Part shown: one piece after another, positions 42,358-52,202 of the stretch | Layout: each line of letters opens with the position of its first letter | Position numbering within the stretch: the first letter of the stretch is position 1 | The notes under the pieces: generated by a model | What the model was told of the DNA's origin: nothing | The model's input: only the letters and a program-made list of their open reading frames with translations | Database searches by the model: none | Translations under genes and position numbers: made by a program | Source: Curvibacter cyanobacteriorum | GTDB taxonomy: Bacteria; Pseudomonadota; Gammaproteobacteria; Burkholderiales; Burkholderiaceae_C | DNA: 64,000 nt | Assembly: GCF_028649475.1 (NCBI RefSeq) | Contig: NZ_JAQSIP010000002.1 | Coordinates: 124,001-188,000, forward strand | Direction of reading: 5' to 3'

Positions 42358-42677
42358 GCTTGTCTCCGTTGTTGTGGGTCGGTTGGCTCGTTCAGGCGGT
42401 TGCCAGACGGGCCAAGCGCCGGAATTTACGGACTTGACTCACATCACGGAAATGGATTGTTCAGATCCTCTAAATCTGTTTGATCAATATCAGGGAGAAC
42501 ACTGGGGCGACTGGCGGGGGGCTGGGGCAAGCTGGCCAATGCGTTCAAAAGCGCCGGTGACCCGTCGGTGTGGTGTGGCGCTGGCCAGCGTGGGGGCCGG
42601 GGCGCAGGCGCCGCTTGGGGGCGGCTGTCGTAGAATCGCTGCCCAGCACAGTTGCCAGGTCGCACTGCCAAATTCAA
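42358..42677. promoter_or_regulatory. Divergent control region of the catabolic unit and rimO
   Basis: No gene was seen in these 320 bases. Two dyads stand out: CAGAT (42462-42466) with ATCTG (42474-42478), spaced by 7, and TGAT (42481-42484) with ATCA (42489-42492), spaced by 4. They lie about 105-135 bases upstream of the DUF1302 start and are candidate regulator sites. A definite promoter could not be assigned on either strand. Confidence 0.45.
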
Positions 42678-44090
42678 ATGAAATCAGATACTTACGATGC
42701 AGCCGCGGCGCCGATGGCCGTCAAAATCCCCAAGGTGGCCTTTGCCAGCCTGGGTTGCCCGAAAGCCCTCACCGACTCCGAATTGATCCTCACGCAGCTC
42801 AGCGCGGAGGGCTATCAAACGTCCAAAACCTTTGAAGGCGCGGACCTGGTCATCGTCAACACCTGTGGTTTCATCGACGACGCGGTGAAGGAAAGCCTGG
42901 ACACCATCGGCGAGGCGCTGGCCGAAAACGGCAAGGTGATCGTCACCGGTTGCCTGGGCGCCAAGCAAGGTCAGGATGGCGAGAACCTGGTGCTTCAGAT
43001 GCACCCCAGCGTGCTCGCCGTGACGGGCCCGCACGCCACCCAGGAGGTGATGGACTCGGTGCACAAGCACCTGCCCAAACCCCATGATCCGTTCATTGAC
43101 CTGGTGCCCAACGCCTTTGGCGAGGCCGGCATCAAGCTCACGCCGCGCCACTACGCGTACCTGAAGATCAGCGAAGGCTGCAACCACCGCTGCACCTTCT
43201 GCATCATCCCGTCCATGCGGGGTGATCTGGTGTCGCGACCCATCGGCGACGTGCTCAAAGAGGCGAAGGCCTTGTTTGATGGCGGCGTCAAAGAACTGCT
43301 GGTGATCAGCCAAGACACCTCGGCCTATGGTGTGGACGTCAAGTACCGCACCGGCTTCTGGGATGGCAAGCCGGTCAAGACACGCATGCTTGAGCTGGTC
43401 CAGGCCCTCAGCGAACTGGCCGAGCCGCACGGCGCCTGGGTGCGCCTGCACTATGTCTACCCCTACCCCAGCGTGGACGAGATCCTGCCGCTGATGGCTT
43501 CGGGTCGGGTGCTGCCCTACCTCGACGTGCCGTTCCAGCACAGCCACCCCGATGTGCTGCGCCGCATGAAGCGACCCGCGAGTGGCGAAAAGAACCTCGA
43601 GCGCATCCAGCGCTGGCGCGAGATCTGCCCCGAACTGGTGATCCGCAGCACCTTCATTGCAGGCTTCCCCGGTGAGACCGAAGAAGAATTCGAGCACCTG
43701 CTGAACTTTGTTCGCGAGGCCCAAATTGACCGCGCGGGCTGCTTTGCCTACAGCCCGGTCGAAGGCGCCGCGGCCAACGAACTCGAAGGCATGCTGCCGG
43801 CCGAAGTGCGTGAAGAGCGCCGGGCCCGTTTCATGGCCGTGGCCGAAGAGGTGTCGACCCAACGCCTGCAGCGCCGCGTCGGCGCCACCATGCAGGTGCT
43901 GGTGGATTCGGCCCCGGCCCTGGGTCGCAAGGGCGGGGTGGGCCGCAGCTATGCCGATGCGCCTGAGATCGACGGCGTGGTGCGCCTGTTGCCGCCGGAG
44001 AAAATCAGCAAGACCCTCAAGGTGGGCGAGTTCACCCGGGCGCGCATCGTGGCCACCGAGGGGCATGACCTGGTGGCTGCGCCGATCTGA
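42678..44090 (+). CDS. rimO: Ribosomal protein S12 methylthiotransferase RimO
   Basis: A 470-residue radical-SAM enzyme that adds a methylthio group to an Asp of ribosomal protein S12. The N-terminal UPF0004 domain begins [17 protein letters not shown] with the first cluster Cys; the radical SAM motif is [10 protein letters not shown] (Cys-x3-Cys-x2-Cys), and a C-terminal TRAM domain ends the protein. The start is uncertain: ATG 42678 and ATG 42714 are both possible, and neither has a strong ribosome-binding site. It is a single gene followed by a terminator. Confidence 0.95.
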   Translation: MKSDTYDAAAAPMAVKIPKVAFASLGCPKALTDSELILTQLSAEGYQTSKTFEGADLVIVNTCGFIDDAVKESLDTIGEALAENGKVIVTGCLGAKQGQDGENLVLQMHPSVLAVTGPHATQEVMDSVHKHLPKPHDPFIDLVPNAFGEAGIKLTPRHYAYLKISEGCNHRCTFCIIPSMRGDLVSRPIGDVLKEAKALFDGGVKELLVISQDTSAYGVDVKYRTGFWDGKPVKTRMLELVQALSELAEPHGAWVRLHYVYPYPSVDEILPLMASGRVLPYLDVPFQHSHPDVLRRMKRPASGEKNLERIQRWREICPELVIRSTFIAGFPGETEEEFEHLLNFVREAQIDRAGCFAYSPVEGAAANELEGMLPAEVREERRARFMAVAEEVSTQRLQRRVGATMQVLVDSAPALGRKGGVGRSYADAPEIDGVVRLLPPEKISKTLKVGEFTRARIVATEGHDLVAAPI

Positions 44091-44153
44091 GCCACCGATC
44101 CGCTGTGGGCAGGGGCTGATCCGACGGGTTTGCCACCGCTTTTGAAACTGAAG

Positions 44154-44188
44154 AACCCTGGGGCGCGATTGCTTCCCAGGGTTTTTTT
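44154..44188 (+). terminator. Terminator after rimO
   Basis: AACCCTGGG (44154-44162) pairs with CCCAGGGTT (44175-44183), with a 12-base loop, and is followed by a run of T to 44188. Confidence 0.85.
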
Positions 44189-44364
44189 GTGGCTCGGATT
44201 CGCTGGCCGTGTGCCCGGCGCAGTGGTCCGAAAGCCAGGGCTGGGGATGTTGGCGACGCACTGGCACGGCGCGCGATCTGGGGCGGCGGCGAGGGCGTTG
44301 CGGTGGGGCGGTTGGCCGCGGGGCACTTGGGGTGCCGCTGGGCGGTGAAGTGGGGGCAGAAAAC
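44189..44364. other. Gene-free spacer
   Basis: GC-rich DNA between the rimO terminator and the tRNA-Leu terminator. No credible gene or regulatory site was seen. Confidence 0.4.
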
Positions 44365-44388
44365 AAAAAAGCCGCTGAAACAGCGGCT
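44365..44388 (-). terminator. Terminator of the tRNA-Leu pair
   Basis: On the minus strand AGCCGCTG, loop TTT and CAGCGGCT are followed by TTTTT. It lies 26 bases beyond the second tRNA-Leu gene. Confidence 0.85.
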
Positions 44389-44413
44389 TGTTTGCGTGTG
44401 AACGATTACAGAC

Positions 44414-44498
<85 letters not shown>

Positions 44499-44572
44499 AG
44501 TCTTGTAACCTATCAACTTCCTAAAATTTAGTTGTCCTGAAACCGGATTGTGTAATCCGTTTTCATTAAACT

Positions 44573-44657
<85 letters not shown>

Positions 44658-44674
44658 ATCTCAGGAAGAATTAG

Positions 44675-44704
44675 ATTGTATATCAAAAATTTAAGCCAAA
44701 GCAA
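44675..44704 (-). promoter_or_regulatory. Promoter of the tRNA-Leu pair, overlapping the start of rnr
   Basis: On the minus strand TTGCTT (44704-44699) is followed after 16 bases by TATACA (44682-44677), or after 18 by TACAAT (44680-44675). It lies 20 bases before the first tRNA. The same bases encode the first codons of rnr on the plus strand. Confidence 0.6.
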
Positions 44705-46991
44705 GTCGCCGAGCAATTTGTTAGAAGAATTTGAAGGAATCATCCAAGGCCACCGGGATGGCCATGGCTTTGTGGTCCGTGACAGTGGGGATCCAGACGT
44801 CTATTTGCCCCCCAACGAAATGCGGGCGGTGTTGCACAAAGACCGGGTCAAAGTCCGCATCGTGCGCTCTGACCGGCGCGGCCGCCCCGAGGGGCGTGTG
44901 CTCGAAATCATCGAACGTTCCCAGCAACCGATCATCGGTCGCTTGCTTCAAGAGAGTGGTGTCTGGCTGGTCGCCCCGGAGGACAAGCGCTACGGTCAGG
45001 ATGTGCTGATCCCCAAGGGCGCCACCGGCACGGCCAAGACCGGTCAGGTGGTGGTGGTCGAGTTGACCGAGCCGCCCGCCCTGTTTGGTCAGCCGGTGGG
45101 CCGGGTGATTGAAGTGTTGGGCGAGGTCGATGACCCCGGCATGGAAATCGAGATCGCGGTGCGCAAGTACGGGGTGCCGCATGAGTTCTCTGAAGCCTGC
45201 CTCGGCGAGGCCAAGGCGCTGCCTGACAAGGTGCGCCCCACCGACAAGCGCGCCCGTGTCGACCTGACCGACATCCCGCTGGTGACCATCGACGGCGAAG
45301 ACGCGCGTGACTTTGACGACGCGGTGTATTGCGAACCGGCCCGGGTGGGCCGCGGCAAGGGCTGGCGCTTGCTGGTCGCGATTGCCGACGTGAGCCACTA
45401 TGTGCAGACCGGTTCGGGCATTGACATCGATGCCTACGACCGCGCCACCAGTGTCTATTTCCCGCGCCGCGTGATACCCATGCTGCCAGAGAAACTGTCC
45501 AACGGCCTGTGCTCGCTGAACCCCGAGGTCGAGCGCCTGTGCATGGTCTGCGACATGATGATCAACGCCAAGGGTGAGATCCATGCCTACCAGTTCTACC
45601 CGGCGGTGATGTGGAGCCATGCGCGTTTCACGTACACCGAGGTGGCGGCCATCCTGGCCAACACGCGGGGCCCCGAGGCCACGCGCCGCAAAGACCTGGT
45701 GCCGCACCTGCTGGACTTGCACGATGTGTACCGTGCCCTGCTGGCCGCGCGCCACACCCGGGGCGCGGTGGACTTCGAGACCACCGAGACCCAAATCGTT
45801 TGCGACGACAGTGGCCGCATTGAGAAGATCGTGCCGCGCACCCGCAACGACGCGCACCGCCTGATTGAAGAGGCCATGCTGGCCGCCAACGTCTGCAGTG
45901 CTGATTTCATCGCCCAGGGCAAGCACCCGGGCCTGTTCCGGGTGCACGAAGGCCCGACCCCGGAGAAGCGGGAGCTGCTGGCCAACTACCTCAAGGCCAT
46001 GGGCGTGGGCTTGTCGATCAGCGACGAGCCCACACCGGGCGAGTTCCAGGCGATTGCCGAGGCCACCAAAGAGCGCCCTGATTCACAGCAGATCCACACC
46101 ATGCTGCTGCGCTCGATGCAGCAGGCCATCTACACGCCCATCAACAGCGGCCACTTTGGCTTGGCGTTCGAGGCGTACACCCACTTCACCAGCCCGATCC
46201 GGCGCTACCCCGACCTGCTGGTGCACCGCGTGATCAAGGCCATCCTGGGGCAGTCGCGCTACCAGCTGCCGGCCCTGCCGACCCCGGGCGAGGCGCACAC
46301 CAAGCTGGCGCGCCGCCTGGCCTCGCGCGTCAAGGAGCCGACCGAGAAGCCGCGCAAGGCCTCGGCCGAAACCCAGGCCTGGGAGGCGGCAGGCCTGCAC
46401 TGCAGCGCCAATGAACGCCGCGCCGACGAGGCCAGCCGGGACGTCGAAGCCTGGCTCAAGTGCAAGTACATGCGCGAACACCTGGGTGAGGAGTTCGGCG
46501 GGGTGGTGTCCTCGGTCACCAGCTTCGGCCTCTTTGTCACCTTGGATGCGATGTATGTCGAAGGCCTGGTGCACATCACCGAGCTCGGGGGCGAGTACTT
46601 CAAGTTCGACGAGTCCCGGCAAGAGCTGCGCGGTGAGCGCACTGGCATCCGCTATGCGATTGGTTCGCGGGTGCGGGTGCAGGTCAGCCGGGTTGACCTC
46701 GATGGGCGCAAGATCGACTTCCGACTGGTCAACGAAGGCGAGGACCCCTTGCTGCGCGCGCCGCGCGACAAGACGGGCGCCGGTCCCCAGGGGGCTGGTG
46801 GCAAGTCGTCGGGCAGAGGCGCCAGCCGCGACCGGCAGGCGGGCACCGCGGCCAAGGGCGGCAAGAACCCCGAGCGCCAGGCGCGCTCGCCCGAGCCGCC
46901 GACGCGCTCGCCCATCCAGGCGCTGAAGGCCTCGGTCAAAAAGGCCTCCGCCAAGAAAAAAGCCAGCAAGGGGCGCAAAACCCACCGCTGA
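44676..46991 (+). CDS. rnr: Ribonuclease R
   Basis: A 771-residue 3'-5' exoribonuclease that degrades structured RNA. It has cold-shock domains (about 18-170), the RNB catalytic domain with IDGEDARDFDDAVYCE providing the magnesium-binding Asp residues (about 206-222), an S1 domain (about 600-690), and a basic Lys/Arg/Ser-rich tail typical of RNase R. The start is probably TTG 44676, because AGGAAG lies 7 bases before it and no ATG is available until residue 49. It is divergent from, and overlaps the promoter of, the tRNA-Leu genes. Confidence 0.94.
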   Translation: MYIKNLSQSKSPSNLLEEFEGIIQGHRDGHGFVVRDSGDPDVYLPPNEMRAVLHKDRVKVRIVRSDRRGRPEGRVLEIIERSQQPIIGRLLQESGVWLVAPEDKRYGQDVLIPKGATGTAKTGQVVVVELTEPPALFGQPVGRVIEVLGEVDDPGMEIEIAVRKYGVPHEFSEACLGEAKALPDKVRPTDKRARVDLTDIPLVTIDGEDARDFDDAVYCEPARVGRGKGWRLLVAIADVSHYVQTGSGIDIDAYDRATSVYFPRRVIPMLPEKLSNGLCSLNPEVERLCMVCDMMINAKGEIHAYQFYPAVMWSHARFTYTEVAAILANTRGPEATRRKDLVPHLLDLHDVYRALLAARHTRGAVDFETTETQIVCDDSGRIEKIVPRTRNDAHRLIEEAMLAANVCSADFIAQGKHPGLFRVHEGPTPEKRELLANYLKAMGVGLSISDEPTPGEFQAIAEATKERPDSQQIHTMLLRSMQQAIYTPINSGHFGLAFEAYTHFTSPIRRYPDLLVHRVIKAILGQSRYQLPALPTPGEAHTKLARRLASRVKEPTEKPRKASAETQAWEAAGLHCSANERRADEASRDVEAWLKCKYMREHLGEEFGGVVSSVTSFGLFVTLDAMYVEGLVHITELGGEYFKFDESRQELRGERTGIRYAIGSRVRVQVSRVDLDGRKIDFRLVNEGEDPLLRAPRDKTGAGPQGAGGKSSGRGASRDRQAGTAAKGGKNPERQARSPEPPTRSPIQALKASVKKASAKKKASKGRKTHR

Positions 46992-47108
46992 TCTTGGCTG
47001 AGGGTCCCCAGGCCCGCCTGCCACCAGGCCGGGGCGGCGTGTTCGCCCCTGCGTCAGCTTGGGCCCCCCTCTGTTTCACTGTCACACAAAATCAAGGAGA
47101 CACCATTC

Positions 47109-47873
47109 ATGAGTACCGACAAGTCCTGTTCGCCCGTGGCCATCGTCACAGGCGCGGGTTCGGGAGTAGGCAAGGCCACCGCGCTGACCCTGTTGAAGGC
47201 GGGTTACCGCGTGGCCCTGGCCGGGCGACGTCCCGAGCCCCTGCAGGCGGTCGCTGCCGAATCCGGCGCCGGTGAGCGGGCCCTGGTGGTGCCCGCCGAC
47301 GTCGCGGACGAGGCCTCGGTGGCCCAGTTGTTTGCGCGCACCGTCGACGCTTTTGGCCGACTGGACCTGTTGTTCAACAACGCGGGGGTCAGCGCCCAGG
47401 GCGTGCTGCTGGAGGACCTGTCCCTCGAGCAGTGGCGCAATGTCGTGGACATCAACCTCACCGGCATGTTCTTGTGTGTGCGCGAGGCGTTCCGGGTCAT
47501 GAAGGCCCAAACCCCCATGGGGGGCCGCATCATCAACAACGGCTCCATCTCGGCCCACACCCCGCGCCCCAACTCGGTGGCCTACACGGCCACCAAGCAT
47601 GGCGTCATGGGGCTGACCAAGACCGCTTCGCTCGATGGCCGCAAGTACAACATTGCCGTGGGGCAGATCGACATTGGCAACGCGGCCACCGACATGGCGG
47701 CGCGCATGGCCAAGGGCGTGCCCCAGGCCAATGGCGAGATCGCCATCGAGCCGCTGATGGACGTCAACATCGTGGGTCAGTCCGTGCTCTACATGGCCAG
47801 CCTACCGCTCGAGGCCAATGTGATGTTCCACACCGTGATGGCCACCAAGATGCCGTTCGCCGGCCGCGGTTGA
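47109..47873 (+). CDS. SDR-family oxidoreductase
   Basis: A 254-residue short-chain dehydrogenase/reductase. [13 protein letters not shown] is the cofactor loop, NNAG follows strand 4, and the catalytic residues lie in [23 protein letters not shown] (Ser, Tyr and Lys), described here as separate parts GSISAHT and YTATKHG. The substrate is unknown. It stands between rnr and the convergent nnr gene and seems to be monocistronic. Confidence 0.88.
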   Translation: MSTDKSCSPVAIVTGAGSGVGKATALTLLKAGYRVALAGRRPEPLQAVAAESGAGERALVVPADVADEASVAQLFARTVDAFGRLDLLFNNAGVSAQGVLLEDLSLEQWRNVVDINLTGMFLCVREAFRVMKAQTPMGGRIINNGSISAHTPRPNSVAYTATKHGVMGLTKTASLDGRKYNIAVGQIDIGNAATDMAARMAKGVPQANGEIAIEPLMDVNIVGQSVLYMASLPLEANVMFHTVMATKMPFAGRG

Positions 47874-47933
47874 GTTCGGGCCGCCAGCCGGGCCTGGCCC
47901 CTGCCCACACCGGCCGGCCAGGGGCGGGGTGGT

Positions 47934-49508
47934 TCAGCCCGTCGGGCCGGCTGCGCCTGCGGGTCGCAAGGCCGCCGCCAGGCCGCTGGCCGTGAGGCTG
48001 TGGCCTGCGGGCCAGTCGTCGGCCACCTGCCCGTGCTGGTACACGGCGGCACAGGCGGCCTTGAAAGCGAGCAACCCCGAAGCCTCGCCCGCGCGCGGCG
48101 CGCCAGTTCCCGCCCACAAGGCGCCCAGCAGACCCGCCAGCACATCCCCGGTGCCGCCACTGGCCAGTCGGGCATTGCCGGTGGGGTTGAGGTGGGGCCG
48201 CTGGCCTGGCGCCGCGATCACCGAGCCCGACCCTTTGAGCACCACCACCGACCGGTACTGATCGGCCAGGGCTTGGGCGGCCTGCAGTCGGTCGCTTTGC
48301 ACCGTGGCGGTGTCGCAGCCCAGCAGGCGCGCGGCCTCGAGTGGGTGGGGGGTCAGCACGGTGGCCTGGTGTTGGTCGTGGCGGGCTTGCAGGGCGGCTT
48401 GCAGCGTGGGCTCGGTGGCCAGGTGGTTGAGCGCGTCCGCGTCCAGCACCAGGCGCGGGGCCTCGCGCAGCACGCGCGGCAGCCAGGCCGCCACCGCGTC
48501 ACCGCCGCCGCAGCCGCAGACCACGGTGGCCTGGGTGGGGTCCATGGCCTCGGGCCGGCGCAGCATCAGTTCGGGTTGGACTGGGTCCAGCGTCACGCTG
48601 GTTTCGCGGGTGTCCAGCAAGGCCAGCATGACGCGGCCGGCCCCGGCGTACAGTGCTGCCCGGGCCGCCAGGACGGCGGCGCCCGTCATGCCAAGGCCGC
48701 GTTGGCTCAGGCCTTCGCCGCCGATCACCAGCACATCGCCAAAGCTGCCTTTGTGGCTGGCATGGGCGCGCACGGTGGCCGCGGGCGGGCCGTTGAGCCA
48801 GGCGTCGGCGGGCTGCGCGTGCACGGGCAGCCCCAGAGGGTCCCACCACACCTGGCCGCTGAAGTCCCGCCCCTGGCCGGTGAACAGGCCAGGCTTCAGG
48901 CTCAGCAGGCTCAGCGTGTGGTCGGCGCGCACCTGGCTGCGCCCCCCGTGGAGCACCGGCTGACCTTGGTCGGCACTGAGCCCGGAGGGCAGGTCCACGG
49001 CCAGCACGGTGGCCGGGCTGTGGTTCAGGTGGGCAATCCAATCGGCCAGGCGCGCGTCGGTGGGTGGCCCCGGAGGCTGTGCTGGGGCGTCAGTGGCGCG
49101 GGCCCGCAGGCCGATGCCCAGCAGGGCGTCAATCGCCAGGTCGCCCGCCTGCAAGGTGGGGGGCTGCGCCAGCAGGGGGACGCCCGCGGCCTGTGCGCGC
49201 CGCAGGCTGTTCAGGGTGTCGGCGCTGGCGTGTTCGGCCTGGCCCAGCCAACTGGCGCTGACGGGCCAGCCTGCCCGTTGCAGTTGGGCCGCTGCCTCGA
49301 GCCCATCCCCACCGTTGTGGCCTGCCCCGCAGGCTACCCAGACTTGCCGTGCGTGCGGTGCCAGCGCCTGGGCCAGACGGGTCGTGGCCGCACCGGCGCG
49401 CTGCATCAAGGTGTGCGGGGGCAGGGCGGCCAGGCCCTGTTGCTCCAGGGCGCGCGTGCTGGCCAGGGTGTGCAGCGGGTGGGCTTGGTCGGGTCGAATG
49501 CGTTGCAT
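47934..49508 (-). CDS. nnr: Bifunctional NAD(P)H-hydrate epimerase/dehydratase
   Basis: A 524-residue repair enzyme that returns damaged NAD(P)H hydrates to NAD(P)H. The N-terminal YjeF-type epimerase domain (about 1-225) includes VWVACGAGHNGGDGLEAA; the C-terminal ribokinase-like ADP-dependent dehydratase domain (about 255-515) includes VVVLKGSGSVIAAP and the motif LASGGTGDVLAG. Both halves look complete. ATG 49508 (MQRIRPDQ) is chosen; an open frame extends to 49640. Confidence 0.93.
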   Translation of the reverse strand: MQRIRPDQAHPLHTLASTRALEQQGLAALPPHTLMQRAGAATTRLAQALAPHARQVWVACGAGHNGGDGLEAAAQLQRAGWPVSASWLGQAEHASADTLNSLRRAQAAGVPLLAQPPTLQAGDLAIDALLGIGLRARATDAPAQPPGPPTDARLADWIAHLNHSPATVLAVDLPSGLSADQGQPVLHGGRSQVRADHTLSLLSLKPGLFTGQGRDFSGQVWWDPLGLPVHAQPADAWLNGPPAATVRAHASHKGSFGDVLVIGGEGLSQRGLGMTGAAVLAARAALYAGAGRVMLALLDTRETSVTLDPVQPELMLRRPEAMDPTQATVVCGCGGGDAVAAWLPRVLREAPRLVLDADALNHLATEPTLQAALQARHDQHQATVLTPHPLEAARLLGCDTATVQSDRLQAAQALADQYRSVVVLKGSGSVIAAPGQRPHLNPTGNARLASGGTGDVLAGLLGALWAGTGAPRAGEASGLLAFKAACAAVYQHGQVADDWPAGHSLTASGLAAALRPAGAAGPTG

Positions 49509-49784
49509 GGGCTTTCCGTGCGGCCACCCCGGGTGGGCGACCTGCTGTGAACGATAGCCGAAGCGCAGGCCGGTCGGTGTTGTGCTGGCGCAGCGCTTGC
49601 TGCTGCAGGGGGGGCGGATTGTGGCCCCCTTGTTCGCCACTGAGGGGCTGGGGGTGCTGGGGTGCTGGGGCGCTGGGTACCGCTGGGCTGCCCCTGTGCA
49701 CCTCTTATATATAAAGCGATGGAGCGAGATGGGTGCGGCGCGTTTGGGATGGGGCCGGAGGCGGCTTGGTGGGGGCTGCGCGCC
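49509..49784. other. Spacer between nnr and dadA
   Basis: No gene was seen. It contains an imperfect run of GCTGGGG-like units (about 49649-49690) and a 10-base AT palindrome TTATATATAA (49705-49714), which on the minus strand could be a -10 region for nnr. Confidence 0.35.
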
Positions 49785-51044
49785 TCAGCGGTAGCGCTCG
49801 ATGCCGTAGCCGCCGAGGTCGATCTCCGGGGCGCGGCCGCTCAGACCATCGGCCAGCGCGCGCGCGCTGCCGCAGCTGAGCGCCCAGCCGCTGCTGCCAT
49901 GGCCCAGGTTGAGCCAGATGCCCGGCGCCCCGCTGGCGCCGATCAGGGGTGGGGCGTCCGGCAGCATGGCCTGGCTGCCCTTCCACTCTTGCACGCCGCT
50001 GGACAGCGTGGCCGCGCCTGGGAACCAGTCTTGCAGCACTTGGTACAGCTCGCGCAGGGCAGCGGTGCGCTTGTCGTCGCTGGCATGGCCCAGCTCAAAA
50101 CCACCAGCGACCCGGATGCGCTGGCCCAGGCGGCTGATGCTCACCTGGCGCTGGGCGTCCCAGACGGCGCTGCGGGGGGCGTTGAGGGGCTCGCGCACCT
50201 GCGCGCTGACCGAATAGCCGTGCACGCCCATCAGTGGCAACTTGATCCCCAGCGGGCGCAGCAGGTCGACCGAGGGGGCGCCCGCGCAGACCACGCAGGC
50301 GTCGAAGGTCCGCTGCTGGCTTTGGCCCCGCGCGTCGCGGGTGTGCAGCGTCACACGCTGGCCGGGCTCGATGGAGGTCACTGTGGTCTGAAACTCGAAC
50401 TGGGCCTTCAGGCGCAGGGCCTCGTTGCGCATCAGCATGGCGAACTGGCGGCAGTTGCCGGCTTCGTCCTCGGGCAGCAGCAAGGCGCCCGCGAAGTCGG
50501 TGTCGGGGTTCAGGCCTGGCTCCAGGCGCCGCGTCTGCTCAGGCCCCAGTTCATGGAAGGGCAGGCCGACCTCGCGCCACCAGGCCTGCATGGCCTGCGC
50601 CCGGGCCAGGTCGTCGGCGTCGCGCAGCATCACCAGGCAACCTGTGCTGTGCTCGTAGTCCAGCGCCAGATCGCTGCGCAGGCGCTGCTGGCGTTGCAGG
50701 CTGTAGCGGGCCAGTGCCAGAAGCGACTCACGTTGCGTGGTCTGGGCGTCGGTGCGGGCGGCGCGCAGCCAGCGCCACATCCAGCCCAGTTGGCGGGCCC
50801 CCAGGCGCGGGCCCAGGTGCTGGGCGTGCAGCGGGTTCCACCACTGGCGCAGCACGCGGCGGGCAGTCGGGGCGCCGGTCCAGGGGGGCTGGCAGGAGGG
50901 AGAGATCAGGCCACCAGTGGCAAAGCTGGCTTCTTCGGCCACCGCGCCGCAGCGCTCAAAAACGGTGACCTGGTGGCCGTCGGTGGCCAATTCATAAGCG
51001 GTCGTGACGCCGATGATGCCGGCGCCGATGAGGGCAATGTTCAT
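49785..51044 (-). CDS. dadA: D-amino acid dehydrogenase
   Basis: A 419-residue FAD enzyme of the DadA family that oxidatively deaminates D-amino acids, especially D-alanine, at the inner membrane and passes electrons to quinone. The FAD fold is [17 protein letters not shown] at the N-terminus; [14 protein letters not shown] and the C-terminal [20 protein letters not shown] block are typical. ATG 51044 gives the usual N-terminus. No alanine racemase is adjacent. It is divergent from rpsB. Confidence 0.92.
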   Translation of the reverse strand: MNIALIGAGIIGVTTAYELATDGHQVTVFERCGAVAEEASFATGGLISPSCQPPWTGAPTARRVLRQWWNPLHAQHLGPRLGARQLGWMWRWLRAARTDAQTTQRESLLALARYSLQRQQRLRSDLALDYEHSTGCLVMLRDADDLARAQAMQAWWREVGLPFHELGPEQTRRLEPGLNPDTDFAGALLLPEDEAGNCRQFAMLMRNEALRLKAQFEFQTTVTSIEPGQRVTLHTRDARGQSQQRTFDACVVCAGAPSVDLLRPLGIKLPLMGVHGYSVSAQVREPLNAPRSAVWDAQRQVSISRLGQRIRVAGGFELGHASDDKRTAALRELYQVLQDWFPGAATLSSGVQEWKGSQAMLPDAPPLIGASGAPGIWLNLGHGSSGWALSCGSARALADGLSGRAPEIDLGGYGIERYR

Positions 51045-51183
51045 GCACTTACAAGAGTGGCGGTCCCCGCACAAAGGCTTTGGCGGGCCGTCAAATCTTC
51101 TTTCTTGGGAGGTCGCTGGAGACGCGCAGTCGGGCGGCAAAAGGGAGGTGGTGGGCCAGATGGCGGGGGACTGTAAGCGAGCG

Positions 51184-51192
51184 TGTTATAAT
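51184..51192 (+). promoter_or_regulatory. Extended -10 promoter of rpsB
   Basis: TGTTATAAT is an exact extended -10 element (TGnTATAAT). It predicts transcription start near 51199 and a leader of about 138 bases before the rpsB ATG. No consensus -35 is at standard spacing. Confidence 0.7.
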
Positions 51193-51336
51193 TTTGGGGT
51201 TTTTGCTGGTGACCCGGCAAGACAAATCGCAAACCAGTCCCATCAAGGTGTTGCTGCAATCAAGAGGGTTTTCCATGAGGAAGCGCTCTGCGGCAAAGAC
51301 GGGCTGGATTTTAGACCCAACCTTCGGAGAATTTTC

Positions 51337-52089
51337 ATGTCCGTTACCATGCGCGAAATGCTGGAAGCCGGTGTCCACTTCGGCCACCAAACCCGCTTCT
51401 GGAACCCCAAGATGGCCCCGTATATCTTCGGCCATCGCAACAAGATTCACATCATCAACCTGGAAAAGTCGCTCCCGCTGTTCCAGGAAGCCACCAAGTT
51501 CGTCAAGCAACTGGCTGCCAACCGCGGCACCATCCTGTTTGTCGGCACCAAGCGTCAAGCCCGCGACATCGTGGCCGCTGAAGCTGAACGCGCTGGCGTG
51601 CCTTTCGTGAACCAGCGCTGGCTGGGCGGCACCCTGACCAACTTCAAGACCGTGAAGACCTCGATCAAGCGTCTGAAGGACCTGAAGGCTCAACAAGAAG
51701 CAGGTCTGGGCGGTCTGTCGAAGAAGGAACAACTGACCTTCAGCCGTGAAATCGAGAAGCTCGAAAAAGACATCGGCGGCATCCAGGACGTGTCGGCCCT
51801 GCCGGACGCCATCTTCGTGATCGACGTGGGCTTCCACAAGATCGCCATCGCTGAAGCCAAGAAGCTGGGCATCCCGCTGATCGGCGTGGTGGACTCCAAC
51901 CACTCGCCCGAAGGCATCGACTACGTGATCCCCGGCAACGACGACTCGGCCAAGGCCGTGGCGCTGTACGCCCGTGGCATCGCTGACGCCATCATCGAAG
52001 GCCGTGCCAACGCCGTGAACGACGTGGTCAAGGCAGTGGCTGCCGAAGGCGGCGACGAATTCGTGGAAGTCGAAGAATCGGCTGCCTGA
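51337..52089 (+). CDS. rpsB: 30S ribosomal protein S2
   Basis: A 250-residue ribosomal protein of the small subunit, close to the usual 240-250. [26 protein letters not shown] is the standard N-terminus (cited here in parts: [14 protein letters not shown] and WNPKM), and [12 protein letters not shown] and [20 protein letters not shown] are conserved. GGAGA lies 8 bases before ATG 51337. The long leader suggests the S2 autoregulation known in other proteobacteria. It is cotranscribed with tsf through a partial terminator. Confidence 0.98.
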   Translation: MSVTMREMLEAGVHFGHQTRFWNPKMAPYIFGHRNKIHIINLEKSLPLFQEATKFVKQLAANRGTILFVGTKRQARDIVAAEAERAGVPFVNQRWLGGTLTNFKTVKTSIKRLKDLKAQQEAGLGGLSKKEQLTFSREIEKLEKDIGGIQDVSALPDAIFVIDVGFHKIAIAEAKKLGIPLIGVVDSNHSPEGIDYVIPGNDDSAKAVALYARGIADAIIEGRANAVNDVVKAVAAEGGDEFVEVEESAA

Positions 52090-52121
52090 GTTTGCCCCTG
52101 CGCGACCTCTGACTGATCGCG

Positions 52122-52154
52122 AAAAAAGTGGGGCTTAGTGGCCCCCTTTTTTTT
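52122..52154 (+). terminator. Intercistronic terminator/attenuator between rpsB and tsf
   Basis: GGGGC (52130-52134) pairs with GCCCC (52141-52145); the A-run before it and the eight T after it extend the helix. It resembles the partial terminator between rpsB and tsf in other bacteria and would lower tsf expression relative to rpsB. Confidence 0.7.
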
Positions 52155-52202
52155 AGCCTCATCACCAACGTTTTGCATTGAACTGAATACGGAGAAACAA
52201 AA

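Noticed and set aside
51274-51336. A possible leader peptide ATG before rpsB
   Set aside because: The frame runs past the rpsB start without a nearby stop, has no good ribosome-binding site, and continues as a shadow of rpsB.
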